A DNA stretch of 36,694 nucleotides from Lachnospiraceae bacterium (GTDB taxonomy: Bacteria > Bacillota > Clostridia > Lachnospirales > Lachnospiraceae). Under the pieces are notes generated by a model, which was not told the DNA's origin, did not search any database, and saw only the letters and a list, made by a program, of their open reading frames with translations. This document shows, one piece after another, positions 16,467-25,584 of this stretch (its first letter is position 1; the number at the start of each line of letters is the position of its first letter). The translations under genes were made by a program, and so were the position numbers. The stretch covers positions 1 to 36,694 of the forward strand of contig JAFUXG010000058.1 of the NCBI GenBank assembly GCA_017470935.1, read 5' to 3'.

Positions 16467-17969
16467 TTAGCGTTGCTCCTTATAAGAGGTAATAGCCTCG
16501 TTTAACATGTTCTCAATTTCCTCATTAAGCTTCTTCTCTTCACGGATCTTGTTAAAGAGCTCAGGATACTGTGCATCCACATAATCGAAAAGTCCAGCCT
16601 CGAAGTCAAGTATCTCATCTACCGGCACATCAAGAAGATATCTCTTTGTAGCTGCGTAAATGATAACCACCTGTCTTTCAACCGGCATTGGTTTATACTG
16701 TGGCTGCTTAAGCATTTCCTTAATTCTTTCACCCTGTGCAAGACGCTCCTTTGTATCTGCATCAAGCTCTGAACCAAACTGGGAGAAAGCTGCAAGCTCT
16801 CTGTACTGTGCAAGCTCTGTACGGATAGGAGAAGCAATCTTCTTCATGGCACCGATCTGCGCCGCACCACCAACTCGGGATACTGAAAGACCTGCGTTGA
16901 TAGCAGGACGGAAGCCTGAGTTGAACATCTCTGTCTCTAAGTATATCTGACCGTCAGTAATTGAAATTACGTTAGTCGGAATGTAGGCAGACACGTCACC
17001 TGCCTGTGTCTCGATGATAGGAAGTGCGGTAAGTGATCCGCCGCCTAATTCATCATTTAACTTAGCTGCACGCTCAAGTAATCTTGAATGCAGGTAGAAT
17101 ACATCACCTGGGTAAGCCTCACGTCCGGGCGGTCTACGAAGCAGTAAGGAAAGTGTACGATAAGCGGTAGCATGCTTTGAAAGGTCATCATAGATAACAA
17201 GCACGTCCTTGCCCTCCTCCATCCATTCCTCACCGATAGCACATCCTGCATATGGTGCGATATACTGTAACGGTGCAAGCTCTGAAGCTGTGGAAGCAAC
17301 CACTGTTGTATAATCCATAGCACCATACTCTGTAAGGGATTTCACGATATTGGCAACTGTTGAAGCCTTCTGTCCGATGGCAACATAGATACAGTTAACA
17401 CCCTGTCCCTTCTGATTGATTATTGTATCAATGGCAATCGCTGTCTTTCCTGTCTGACGGTCACCAATGATAAGCTCTCTCTGGCCTCTTCCGATAGGAA
17501 CCATGGCATCGATAGCCTTGATACCTGTCTGAAGCGGTGTATCCACTGACTTACGTGAGATAACACCTGAAGCCACTCTTTCGATCGGTCTTGACTTGTC
17601 TGTCTTAATAGGTCCCTTGCCGTCGATAGGCTGTCCAAGTGCATTGACAACACGTCCAAGCATGGCATCACCAACGGGAACCTCTACGACACGACCGGTC
17701 GTCTTAACGGTATCTCCTTCGCTGATATTCTTATTAGCAGAAAGTAAAACCGCACCCACATTGTCTTCCTCAAGGTTCATGACCATTCCGAACACTTCAC
17801 CCGGGAATTCAAGGAGCTCGCCCTGCATAGCCTTCTCTAGTCCATGCACACGGGCAATACCATCTGCCACCTGTATAACTGTACCAACTTCGGAGGTTTC
17901 TAATTCCTTAGAATAATTCTTAATCTGCTCCTTGATAACGGAGCTGATCTCTTCTGGTTTTAAATTCAT
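16467..17969 (-). CDS. atpA: F-type ATP synthase alpha subunit
   Basis: The product is 500 aa, full length. The P-loop GDRQTGKT, the LYVAIGQK-like stretch [11 protein letters not shown], the family pattern [20 protein letters not shown] and the [10 protein letters not shown] motif with the arginine finger are present. It forms the non-catalytic sites of F1. AGAAGGAG precedes the ATG. It is separated by 137 bp from atpH and 127 bp from atpG. Confidence 0.98.
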   Translation of the reverse strand: MNLKPEEISSVIKEQIKNYSKELETSEVGTVIQVADGIARVHGLEKAMQGELLEFPGEVFGMVMNLEEDNVGAVLLSANKNISEGDTVKTTGRVVEVPVGDAMLGRVVNALGQPIDGKGPIKTDKSRPIERVASGVISRKSVDTPLQTGIKAIDAMVPIGRGQRELIIGDRQTGKTAIAIDTIINQKGQGVNCIYVAIGQKASTVANIVKSLTEYGAMDYTTVVASTASELAPLQYIAPYAGCAIGEEWMEEGKDVLVIYDDLSKHATAYRTLSLLLRRPPGREAYPGDVFYLHSRLLERAAKLNDELGGGSLTALPIIETQAGDVSAYIPTNVISITDGQIYLETEMFNSGFRPAINAGLSVSRVGGAAQIGAMKKIASPIRTELAQYRELAAFSQFGSELDADTKERLAQGERIKEMLKQPQYKPMPVERQVVIIYAATKRYLLDVPVDEILDFEAGLFDYVDAQYPELFNKIREEKKLNEEIENMLNEAITSYKEQR

Positions 17970-18106
17970 AGGAAATTGTCTCCTTCTTATTTTTGTTCTA
18001 CAATTATTGTTTAATTTAACTGCGGTTAAATTCTGTTAATGCTTCTGCTTCACGTCATACAAAAACATTAACATCAATTCTGCATATATTAATATGCTTT
18101 ATATAT
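17970..18106. other. atpH-atpA spacer with several small palindromes
   Basis: Three small inverted repeats are visible: TTTAAC/GTTAAA, GTTAATG/CATTAAC (18034-18072) and GCATAT/ATATGC (18082-18097). They could form structure in the mRNA before atpA. No gene is present. Confidence 0.4.
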
Positions 18107-18640
18107 CTACAGCAATGTCTTTGACAGATTATTGATCTGCGTCTTAAGACTGCTGTCCACAACGGTGTCGGAAATCCTGATAACAAGTCCGCCGATAAGA
18201 CTCTTGTCAATGCTGTAATTTCCCTCTATCTCTTTGTAGTCCGTTGTTTCTAACAGCTTCTGCTCAATCTTAGATCTCTGCTCCTTTGAAAGCTCTACCG
18301 CAGAGGAAATGTTGGCAATGCCAATTCCCTTCTCCTCCTTGATAGCTGCTATCACATAGTCAAGAACGGAGATGATCTCTCTCTGGTGTCCCTTTGTGAT
18401 AAGCATTGTAAGAAGTCCTGTGATCTCATCAGAAATCTTACCCTTATATACGCTCTCAACAACAGATATCTTTGCTTCCTTCTCAATGTTAGGATGGAGC
18501 AAAAGCTTCATTAAATCTTCGTTTTCAAGAAACGACTGCTTTACGAAAGTTACCTCCTCTAAGGTGGAATCTAAAGTATTCGTTTCCATAGCTACCTCGA
18601 AAAGAGCACTTCCGTAGGTTGTGTTTACTTGCCTAGCCAT
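18107..18640 (-). CDS. atpH: F-type ATP synthase delta subunit
   Basis: The product is 177 aa. The N-terminal VNTTYGSALFEVA and the C-terminal SLIGGLVIRISDTVVDSSLK are the conserved OSCP/delta motifs. It joins the peripheral stalk to F1. The gene overlaps atpF by 16 bp, so translation is coupled. Confidence 0.95.
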   Translation of the reverse strand: MARQVNTTYGSALFEVAMETNTLDSTLEEVTFVKQSFLENEDLMKLLLHPNIEKEAKISVVESVYKGKISDEITGLLTMLITKGHQREIISVLDYVIAAIKEEKGIGIANISSAVELSKEQRSKIEQKLLETTDYKEIEGNYSIDKSLIGGLVIRISDTVVDSSLKTQINNLSKTLL

Positions 18641-19197
18641 GTACTACCACCCATTTCCTTCAAAGTATCCTCGATTAAAGCATCCTGCTTACTCTCGTCT
18701 ATTTGCTGCTCAATGATCTTGGCCGCCATAGCTGTTGCCACACGTACGATTTCCTTACGCATATCATCGGAAACCTTCTCTTTTTCAAGCTTGATCTCCT
18801 GATTGGCACGCTCTATGATTCTTGCGGCTTCGGCATTTGCCTCTTCAACAATCTGTGCTTCCTTCTTGCGTCCGCGTTCTCTGGCACTTGATAAAATCTC
18901 TTCCTTTTCCTTGTCAATAGACTTCATCTTCTCGTCGTACTCTGCCTTTAACGCTGCTGCGTCTGCCTTATCCTTTGTGGCAGACTCGATATCATTCTTG
19001 ATCCTCTCAGTACGATTCTCAAGTACCTTCTTAACGGGATCAAACAATATCTTAGAAAGCAGGAAGAAGAGGATAAATATTGATATGCCCTGAATGATGA
19101 CATCGCTGATCAGCTGTGGAGAAAGCTCCAATATGTGATCGCCATATTCTGTCAGCACCATTGATCCTGAGCATCCAAGTCCTGATAATATATTCAT
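18625..19197 (-). CDS. atpF: F-type ATP synthase b subunit
   Basis: The product is 190 aa from the ATG at 19197. A membrane helix lies at about 31-50 (VIIQGISIFILFFLLSKILF), followed by a long charged coiled coil, as expected for the peripheral stalk. AGGAGG lies 11 nt before the ATG; a TTG one codon upstream is also possible. The N-terminal extension of about 25 residues before the helix is somewhat longer than in many b subunits. It overlaps atpH downstream. Confidence 0.95.
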   Translation of the reverse strand: MNILSGLGCSGSMVLTEYGDHILELSPQLISDVIIQGISIFILFFLLSKILFDPVKKVLENRTERIKNDIESATKDKADAAALKAEYDEKMKSIDKEKEEILSSARERGRKKEAQIVEEANAEAARIIERANQEIKLEKEKVSDDMRKEIVRVATAMAAKIIEQQIDESKQDALIEDTLKEMGGSTWLGK

Positions 19198-19246
19198 CAA
19201 GAAATAATCCTCCTACTATAATATTTGTATATGTTGTATCAGATGA

Positions 19247-19549
<303 letters not shown>

Positions 19550-19614
19550 CTAGTTAGATTTTCATTTGCTTCATAAAGTATCATGTCTACTTACAAAGCT
19601 TTTGCAAAGTATAT

Positions 19615-19773
19615 CTTTGCTCACTCCCCAACGTCGCCTTTCGGCTCCGTTGAGCACCGGGTCTCCGCTCCGCTCCGGTCGGTGCAGAGCAGATGTCCAC
19701 CGGACATCTTGCACCGCAAAATGTCTGCTTTTGTACGCAAGCGTCCAACGCAGCCGCTTTGCTCACTCCCCAA
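19615..19773. repeat. GC-rich palindromic element between atpB and atpE
   Basis: A 17-bp direct repeat CTTTGCTCACTCCCCAA bounds the element (19615-19631 and 19757-19773). The right copy contains the last two codons and stop of atpB. Inside, CGGTGCA-gagc-AGATGTCC pairs with GGACATCT-TGCACCG (19680-19716), and GCACCG at 19654 can pair with CGGTGC at 19680. The insert is much richer in GC than the adjoining spacers. It resembles a mobile REP-like element inserted at the end of atpB. Confidence 0.75.
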
Positions 19774-20488
19774 TCTTATCTGACACAAATACCATGGTCA
19801 GCATGGAGAATACGTACGCCTGAATCGCTCCCGAAAAGAGATCGAAATAGGTGTGTAGTGCTGCCGGAATACCTATCTTTACAAAGATGGGCAGTAATCC
19901 GTAAAAAAGTGCCATCATAACCGTACCAGACATTACGTTACCAAAAAGACGCAACGACATGGAAATTGGTGTGGCAAACTCTCCGATCAAGTTGATCGGG
20001 AACAGGAATGGTAATGGCTGAAACAATCCTGTTATGGCGCCGAACTTATTACATTTAAAGTTGTTGTACTGGATCATACAGAATGTAATAATGGCCAGTG
20101 AAAATGTTGTGCCGTAGTCAGCTGTGGGTGGTCTAAGACCAAACAGGCCGGATATATTGGATAAAAGAACGAACAAAAACAGCGTTCCAATATAGTTGAT
20201 ATACTTGCCTGCATGGCTTCCCATAGTGGATCCCACAAAGCCCTGAAGTGTTTCTACCGCAAATTCCACAACATTCTGAAGTCCCGTAGGCACTTCATCT
20301 GCATGCATGATCTTCTTACGCGCTATCAATGCAAAGATGATGATCGTAAGCATTATCAGCAGCATACACACATGGGATGTGGTTATATAGACGGTAGTAC
20401 CCATGAACTGATATGGTATCAAATGGTGGATGGAAAAATCCACCTCTCCATCCGATGCCAGTAACATCGGCAACGTTCCGTATCCCAT
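19763..20488 (-). CDS. atpB: F-type ATP synthase a subunit
   Basis: The product is 241 aa, with five to six membrane helices. R180 in SMSLRLFGNVMSG is the essential arginine of the ion channel, and VPTGLQNVVEFAVE is the conserved first-helix region. It forms the stator ion channel. GGAAGGTGAAGGA lies before the ATG. Its stop codon lies within the right copy of the 17-bp direct repeat described at 19615-19773. Confidence 0.96.
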   Translation of the reverse strand: MGYGTLPMLLASDGEVDFSIHHLIPYQFMGTTVYITTSHVCMLLIMLTIIIFALIARKKIMHADEVPTGLQNVVEFAVETLQGFVGSTMGSHAGKYINYIGTLFLFVLLSNISGLFGLRPPTADYGTTFSLAIITFCMIQYNNFKCNKFGAITGLFQPLPFLFPINLIGEFATPISMSLRLFGNVMSGTVMMALFYGLLPIFVKIGIPAALHTYFDLFSGAIQAYVFSMLTMVFVSDKIGE

Positions 20489-20753
20489 TCCTTCACCTTC
20501 CTTTCTGTAAAATTTTCTTGTGATCCCCCTTATGCTATATTCAAATACAGCAATGAAATCACCGCATATACTTTATTGATATAAATAATTTATCAACAGG
20601 AAGTCAAACCTCTGAAGAAATACAGCAGAAGACATAACCATCAGAAGCTTGAATTCCCGTTGATATATAAAGTATCATTGTTATCCTCCAGTAAATAAAC
20701 ATTCTATTAAATAATGAACCGAAAGCTCAAAACCAATTGATAATTGTTAATCC
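20489..20753. other. 265-bp spacer between the atpI-like gene and atpB
   Basis: No gene was seen. Between 20551 and 20680 the ends are partly complementary: CAATGA, ATACTTTAT and ATCAAC on the left recur in inverse order on the right, with gaps. It may fold as a long irregular hairpin. Confidence 0.4.
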
Positions 20754-21266
20754 CTAATCATCTGCCGATGTATCATATCTAACATCATCCAGCATATCAT
20801 TCCCGGGATCCTCCTGTGCATTATCATCATCCTCTTCATCCGGCAAAACCACAGACAAGGTTTCCTCATCAGTGACAAAATGTTCAGGGAAAAGCCGTCT
20901 TAAGAAAAACGGTGCTGCGAGTGCGCCTATCTTAAGTCCCAGCAGCCCAAGTATTAAGGACACAAGTCTGATCCGTGGCACCACCAGACCCGGTATCATA
21001 ACTATTATCATCAGCAGCAGTCTCAAAAAGGTCTGCTTGCGCACATACTTAGTTGCACCAGCCTCCGGATAATCAAAGGCCCGGTTAAGGGTCCATGCCA
21101 TGTGGGCAAATATAAGGATTGCAGCAACCACTCCTATTAGCAGTCCCAGGGAATATGCCAATATATCACCGGAGAAAAATATCCCAATAATCTCCACAAA
21201 CACCGCATATACTGACAGCCCCAATAAAAAGCCGATAAATGTTTCCTTAACCAGTTCCATTACCAA
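20754..21266 (-). CDS. atpI: ATP synthase subunit I-like membrane protein
   Basis: The product is 170 aa. Four hydrophobic segments (about 9-32, 36-56, 83-98, 102-120) are followed by an acidic tail (PDEEDDDNAQEDPG). Position directly before atpB and the four-helix layout fit the AtpI/Atp synt I group, which helps assemble the c ring; the long acidic tail is not typical. The start could be TTG at 21266, with AAGGA 7 nt before it, or ATG at 21260, for which the spacing (13 nt) is poor. Sequence similarity to known AtpI is weak, so the name rests largely on context. A TATAAT box lies at 21313-21318 on the minus strand without a clear -35. Confidence 0.65.
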   Translation of the reverse strand: MVMELVKETFIGFLLGLSVYAVFVEIIGIFFSGDILAYSLGLLIGVVAAILIFAHMAWTLNRAFDYPEAGATKYVRKQTFLRLLLMIIVMIPGLVVPRIRLVSLILGLLGLKIGALAAPFFLRRLFPEHFVTDEETLSVVLPDEEDDDNAQEDPGNDMLDDVRYDTSADD

Positions 21267-21428
21267 TTACCAATCCTTAAGCTTCCACATCTGCATTTAT
21301 ATCTGGACATATATTATAATACTATTGCATGTAAATGCACACTCACTTATTCTACCAATTTTTGCACAAAATGTCCACGAAAATACCAATTTTTTTATAT
21401 AATTTTATTGCCATATTCTATTCTGCAC

Positions 21429-21457
21429 TTGAAATGAAGCTTAAAACAAGCTAGAAT
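21429..21457 (+). promoter_or_regulatory. promoter of the phosphoribosyltransferase-like gene
   Basis: TTGAAA (21429-21434) and TAGAAT (21452-21457) are separated by 17 bp, a good sigma-A match. The start of transcription would be near 21464, leaving an 80-nt leader. Confidence 0.6.
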
Positions 21458-21475
21458 ATATATATTATTTCGAAC

Positions 21476-21526
21476 ATGAAGGTAACACTCACTCTTGCTC
21501 TTATAGATTAGTACGTTAACCTTCAT
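21476..21526 (+). promoter_or_regulatory. leader hairpin before the phosphoribosyltransferase-like gene
   Basis: ATGAAGGTAAC (21476-21486) pairs with GTTAACCTTCAT (21515-21526), with one bulged base and a 28-nt loop. It ends 3 nt before the AAAGGAGGGG ribosome site, so it could control translation or bind a regulator. Confidence 0.45.
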
Positions 21527-21543
21527 AGTAAAGGAGGGGTATT

Positions 21544-22191
21544 ATGTCATTTGAAAACCAGGCAATCAAGATTAACTCACATCACAATAATGTTGTGCAG
21601 ATCAAGGTAATTCCCGGACATTTCGCCACTAACCACTCTCATATCACACATTACATTGATATGACTACATTGAAGACCCGTCAGACAATGGCAAGGGCTG
21701 CTGCTAAGTCAATTGCCAGTGAATATGTGGGAACAACAGTTGTAGATACAATTATATGTATGGATGGAACAGAGGTTATCGGAGGCTTTCTTGCGGAAGA
21801 GCTTACGGACTCAGGAATCATGTCCATGAACCAGCACCACGCAATGTATGTGGTAACACCGGAGTTCAACTCTGTTGGGCAGATGATATTCCGTGATAAT
21901 CTCCAGCCCATGATCAAGGGAAAGCATGTACTGTTCCTGTTAGCTTCTGCCACAACAGGCCGTACCATAGAGAGAAGTCTTGAGTGCTTATCATATTATG
22001 GGGGAATCGTAGCAGGAATTTCTGCTATCTTCTCTGCAAGTGAGGTCATTGCAGGACAAAAGATCAACACATTGTTTAAGATCGAGGATATTCCTGATTA
22101 CAAGACCTATCCTCATAATCAATGTCCATTCTGCCAGAGCGGACAGAAGATAGAGGCTATCGTTAACAGCTATGGTTACTCAAAGTTGTAA
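21544..22191 (+). CDS. orotate phosphoribosyltransferase-like protein
   Basis: The product is 215 aa. Residues 129-141 (VLFLLASATTGRT) align with the PRPP loop of type I phosphoribosyltransferases (usually V-x-x-V-D-D-x-x-T-T-G-x-T), and the strands before it fit the fold. The two acidic residues that normally begin the loop are replaced by Leu-Ala, so PRPP binding may be altered. A CPFC pair (C194, C197) near the C-terminus may bind a metal. True orotate enzymes sit with pyr genes; here the neighbour is rubredoxin. The start has AAAGGAGGGG before it. It is safest to call it a phosphoribosyltransferase-like protein with unproven activity. Confidence 0.65.
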   Translation: MSFENQAIKINSHHNNVVQIKVIPGHFATNHSHITHYIDMTTLKTRQTMARAAAKSIASEYVGTTVVDTIICMDGTEVIGGFLAEELTDSGIMSMNQHHAMYVVTPEFNSVGQMIFRDNLQPMIKGKHVLFLLASATTGRTIERSLECLSYYGGIVAGISAIFSASEVIAGQKINTLFKIEDIPDYKTYPHNQCPFCQSGQKIEAIVNSYGYSKL

Positions 22192-22208
22192 TCATTTATA
22201 TATTTTCT

Positions 22209-22247
22209 ATGCTGCTTAATGAATTAATAGCTGTATTCAAGCAGCAT
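22209..22247. other. hairpin between the phosphoribosyltransferase-like gene and rubredoxin
   Basis: ATGCTGCTT (22209-22217) pairs perfectly with AAGCAGCAT (22239-22247). No T run follows on either strand, so it is more likely an mRNA processing or stability element than a terminator. It suggests that the two plus-strand genes share a transcript. Confidence 0.4.
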
Positions 22248-22282
22248 TAAAATCAAATAACATACGAAGGGAGGATACAAGA

Positions 22283-22444
22283 ATGGATAAATATTTCTGC
22301 AACCCATGCGGTTACACATATGATCCTGAAAAGGGCGATCCGGAGCATGGCATCGCACCCGGAACAGCTTTCGAAGACATTCCGGACGATTGGCATTGTC
22401 CTATCTGTGGCGTATCTAAGGATATGTTCCAGAAGGTAATCTGA
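22283..22444 (+). CDS. rubredoxin
   Basis: The product is 53 aa: it begins [20 protein letters not shown] and ends [10 protein letters not shown]. The two iron-binding pairs C6-x-x-C9-G and C39-x-x-C42-G, the aromatic YTYDP and the DDWHCPICG block are all as in classical rubredoxins, and length is normal. It holds one Fe(SCys)4 centre and transfers electrons in the cytosol, often to rubrerythrin or other oxygen-defence enzymes in anaerobes. GGGAGGATACAAGA precedes the ATG. It probably shares the transcript of the gene upstream, 91 bp away. Confidence 0.97.
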   Translation: MDKYFCNPCGYTYDPEKGDPEHGIAPGTAFEDIPDDWHCPICGVSKDMFQKVI

Positions 22445-22520
22445 TTGCAAACCATTTTCATTATGGTGTGGAACCCATCGCCTTATATATAGTGTTTGGT
22501 AATGGAAGACCACAAAAAAT

Positions 22521-22560
22521 AAAGAGGATGACATCCGCAAATTGCTCTGTCATCCTCTTT
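22521..22560. terminator. two-way terminator between converging genes
   Basis: AAAGAGGATGACA (22521-22533) pairs perfectly with TGTCATCCTCTTT (22548-22560). T residues follow on the plus side and an A/T-rich tract on the minus side, so it can end both the rubredoxin transcript and the minus-strand transcript coming from the right. Confidence 0.85.
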
Positions 22561-22602
22561 TAATTGCACTGCCCGACACTTAGGCAAAGAAGCCATACTC
22601 TA

Positions 22603-22803
22603 TTATATCTGGTGTCTTACCACCTTATATTCATCACCATCCCGGTAATAAGGACATCCCCTAAATCCATTGGACATCAATCTTCCATAGTCATCCTCAT
22701 CCATATTGATATCACACACATACTCTTCATAATCCTCATCATATACAAGATACGCACAGCTATCACATGAGCCGGTATATACTTTATCCTTTTTTGCAGA
22801 CAT
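22603..22803 (-). CDS. DUF6472-like small cysteine protein
   Basis: The product is 66 aa with four cysteines (C13, C16, C30, C50) in the order CDSC...YVC...GCPYYRDGDEY. This matches small Lachnospiraceae proteins annotated DUF6472, which may bind a metal; function is unknown. It follows the dual-receiver gene by 72 bp without an obvious terminator between them, so it may be the last gene of that transcript. AGAGGAA lies before the ATG. Confidence 0.7.
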   Translation of the reverse strand: MSAKKDKVYTGSCDSCAYLVYDEDYEEYVCDINMDEDDYGRLMSNGFRGCPYYRDGDEYKVVRHQI

Positions 22804-22875
22804 TACAAATTCCTCTTTACCATTCCCATAGAAAAATTCCTGATTTCTTCTTCATCTCGTCATTCTAAATCATAC

Positions 22876-23640
22876 TTATTTAAGTGTCTTTCTGGATATA
22901 AAAAATTTGTCAAGCTCATCCAAAAGTGCGTCCTTACCGCTTGCCTTAAGCAGATATCCCTGGGGCTTCAACTCCATTACCTTACGCACACTGCCAAGAT
23001 CACTCTTGCCTGTAAGTATAAATACCGGAATACTGTCTGTGCCCGTCTCGCTCTTTAACATCTCCAAAATACTCGGTCCGTCAGCCACCGGCATTTCATA
23101 GTCTAACAAAACCACATCTGCCTTATTCTTGGCAAGCCATGTAATCGCCTGCATACCCGAATTAACAATGGACACTCTGTACTTATCCTTAAGCCATGTA
23201 TATGCCATCTTAAGAAATGTTACATCATCATCCACAATAAGCACTCGCTTCTTACGATTTTCGATCTCCTGCTTATCGGTAAGCTCTCTCATTTTATCCA
23301 TGAACTGGCGCATATCAAGAGGTCTCGTAAAGGAAGCAGCCATATTCTCATAGGGAAGGATCTTGGTGGCCTCCTTAAATTCATCAGGAGATCCAATAAG
23401 AATTACCATTGTGTCCTCCTCGATACTCATATCCTTAAGATACACCACTGTATCCATGTCAACAGCACTGCCCTCATCCATATAGTACAAATATATGTTT
23501 ACCTGGTCTCTAAGCTCACTTATCTTCTGTACATCAGGCGCAGAAAAATATACTCCAAAGCCTGCATTCTTCAAATTTTTCTGAAGTGTCATAGCAATAA
23601 ATGTTTCCTTCTGGCTTATGACCAAAACGTTATTCTCCAT
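22876..23640 (-). CDS. response regulator with receiver-like and receiver domains
   Basis: The product is 254 aa from the ATG at 23640, with GAGGAG 8 nt before it. Residues about 1-118 have a receiver-like fold pattern, but lack the DD pair and the phospho-acceptor motif. Residues about 131-250 are a complete receiver: VDDD, LLDYEMPVADG with the acceptor Asp, ILTGKS with the switch residue, and YLLKAS with the lysine. There is no output domain. It is the last signalling gene of the four-gene operon, 27 bp after the EAL paralogue. A single-receiver output protein may act by protein contact, as in CheY-like systems. Phosphate could come from the HPt domain of the hybrid kinase two genes upstream (inference). 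Confidence 0.8.
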   Translation of the reverse strand: MENNVLVISQKETFIAMTLQKNLKNAGFGVYFSAPDVQKISELRDQVNIYLYYMDEGSAVDMDTVVYLKDMSIEEDTMVILIGSPDEFKEATKILPYENMAASFTRPLDMRQFMDKMRELTDKQEIENRKKRVLIVDDDVTFLKMAYTWLKDKYRVSIVNSGMQAITWLAKNKADVVLLDYEMPVADGPSILEMLKSETGTDSIPVFILTGKSDLGSVRKVMELKPQGYLLKASGKDALLDELDKFFISRKTLK

Positions 23641-23667
23641 AATCAAATCTCCTCATTTAAAATACTT

Positions 23668-25572
23668 TTATCCAAGCGCCCCCTGGGGCTTAGGCTCTGA
23701 CATATAAAAGCCCTGTATATATTCCACATCAAGCATTTTAAGCTTCTCTAACTGCTGCTTTGTCTCAACACCAACTGCAACAACCGGTTTTCTCATTTCA
23801 TGTACCATACGGATACTATTCTCTAATATAATCCTGCCCTGCTCATCAACATCTGAATCCCATAATAATGTCTTATCAAGCTTTATCTCATCAAAATCAA
23901 GGGAGAATACGGAATAAATGTTAGAATACCCCGAACCATAGCCCTCCATTGAGAACTTAAATCCAAATGCCTTACATTCCTCCATTACCATGGACAGATA
24001 TCTATAATCCTCCGCTGCAACTGACTCTGTTATCTCAAGGCTTATCAATGATGGAGAAACACCCTCCTCATTTACAATGCTTTTCACCCTCTCCACAAAA
24101 TGTGGTTGCATACATTGTAACACAGATAGATTCACATTGATATATCTCATTCCCATTTTTTCAGGAATTCCACCCTTGATAAAGCGGCATACATCCCTAA
24201 GCACAAACTCACCCAGTACATCTATCATACCATTTCTCTCCGCCGCCGGTATGAACACCTTAGGCAGCAGCTCACCAAGCTTTGGATCTCTTAATCTTAG
24301 CAGCGCCTCAGCAGAATGTACCTCTTCGCTTTTGGTATTATACACCATTTGATAGAAAACTTCAAAATTATGTTCTGAAAGACCGTCCCGTATAGCCCTT
24401 TCTATACCTGCCCTGTCATAAAATTCGTACAGAGCATCGCCCTTCATGACTTTGCCGCTCTCAAGTCTTTTGAATTCCATTTCGCAAAGAAGCAATAACT
24501 CACGGACTGATGAAATATCCTCGGATGCGTCTACCTCCATAACAACTCCGGCAATACGTTCATCCTTTTGGGGAAGATTGAGGCCATCATTATACAACGC
24601 ATTTACCTTGGCTGCAAGATTATCTACATAAGCCGTGTCCCGGTTAATGGCAAGAACAACAAAGCAGGATGGAGTTACCCTATAGGAAGTAAATCTAAGA
24701 GGCACTGACTTGATTCCTGCTGCTAACGACCTTACCACATCGTTAATATCATATGCATCCGGCATTTTCTGATAGGTCTCATAATTTGTAAGCTTTAAGA
24801 TCACTGCATGAAAACGGCTGTGTGTATCATAATAATAATTGGTATCCTGTATAAATGCATTTCGGTTAAACAGTCTTGTCACCGGATCTACCCTGTCATC
24901 CTCGTATTCCACTGAAAGCATCACTCCAAGGAAGTTAAGAGCCTCAAAGAAAAGCTCCACCTCTAATTTGGGCAGCAGGTATTGAAGCAGAACGCCCAAT
25001 AAAGACATACCAAAGGAAACAATTATCAATATCTTTCTCTTTCTTGTTGCGGCATACCACCTGAATAGAAGATAATACAGTGCAATGAAATAATACATTA
25101 TGCCTACTACATACAGCACCGTTTCGGCAGAACCTCTCTGAAAATGAAATGAGGCATCATAGCTCCATGTCCAGTGATTAATAGGATTTGTCAGCACAAA
25201 CACCTCAGAAATCATCCAGGGAATAAGATAAAGGATCTGCTTAATATGTCCCATCCTTGCAAAGGACTGTGTGGCAAAAAAAGCATAGTAACACAGAAAC
25301 ATGGGCATCATGTTATGAAAAGTAAAATATATATAATTGGACATATAAAGTGAGCGCCTTGCAGAAATAAATTCAACAGCATATGGCTCCGAATATACAT
25401 ATACCATTTCACTCACGGCAGTTATTACATTGACCCACAATGCAAGAAGATATATTTTGGTCTGGGGCTTTTCAAAATTTTTCTGTATTCCTGTATAGAT
25501 AAGACAGGACAAGGATACAAAAATCGCACCCAGATAAAACGCCGAACGATTAATAAATTCTATTATCTCCAT
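23668..25572 (-). CDS. 7TM protein with degenerate GGDEF and EAL domains
   Basis: The product is 634 aa. Seven hydrophobic helices cover about residues 10-220; they are followed by a linker EYEDDRVDPVTRLFNRNAF and a GGDEF-like domain without the GGDEF signature (about 230-370). The EAL domain (about 385-630) keeps AEALLRLRD, NVNLSV, LEITES, IKLDK and GVETKQQ. The metal-binding DDFGTG is changed to MEGYGSG (M542-E543), so hydrolysis of cyclic-di-GMP is probably lost and the domain may bind the nucleotide or a protein. The N-terminal half is a clear paralogue of the hybrid kinase immediately upstream, 12 bp away. AGGAGG precedes the ATG. Confidence 0.85.
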   Translation of the reverse strand: MEIIEFINRSAFYLGAIFVSLSCLIYTGIQKNFEKPQTKIYLLALWVNVITAVSEMVYVYSEPYAVEFISARRSLYMSNYIYFTFHNMMPMFLCYYAFFATQSFARMGHIKQILYLIPWMISEVFVLTNPINHWTWSYDASFHFQRGSAETVLYVVGIMYYFIALYYLLFRWYAATRKRKILIIVSFGMSLLGVLLQYLLPKLEVELFFEALNFLGVMLSVEYEDDRVDPVTRLFNRNAFIQDTNYYYDTHSRFHAVILKLTNYETYQKMPDAYDINDVVRSLAAGIKSVPLRFTSYRVTPSCFVVLAINRDTAYVDNLAAKVNALYNDGLNLPQKDERIAGVVMEVDASEDISSVRELLLLCEMEFKRLESGKVMKGDALYEFYDRAGIERAIRDGLSEHNFEVFYQMVYNTKSEEVHSAEALLRLRDPKLGELLPKVFIPAAERNGMIDVLGEFVLRDVCRFIKGGIPEKMGMRYINVNLSVLQCMQPHFVERVKSIVNEEGVSPSLISLEITESVAAEDYRYLSMVMEECKAFGFKFSMEGYGSGYSNIYSVFSLDFDEIKLDKTLLWDSDVDEQGRIILENSIRMVHEMRKPVVAVGVETKQQLEKLKMLDVEYIQGFYMSEPKPQGALG

Positions 25573-25584
25573 CTCATCCTCCTA

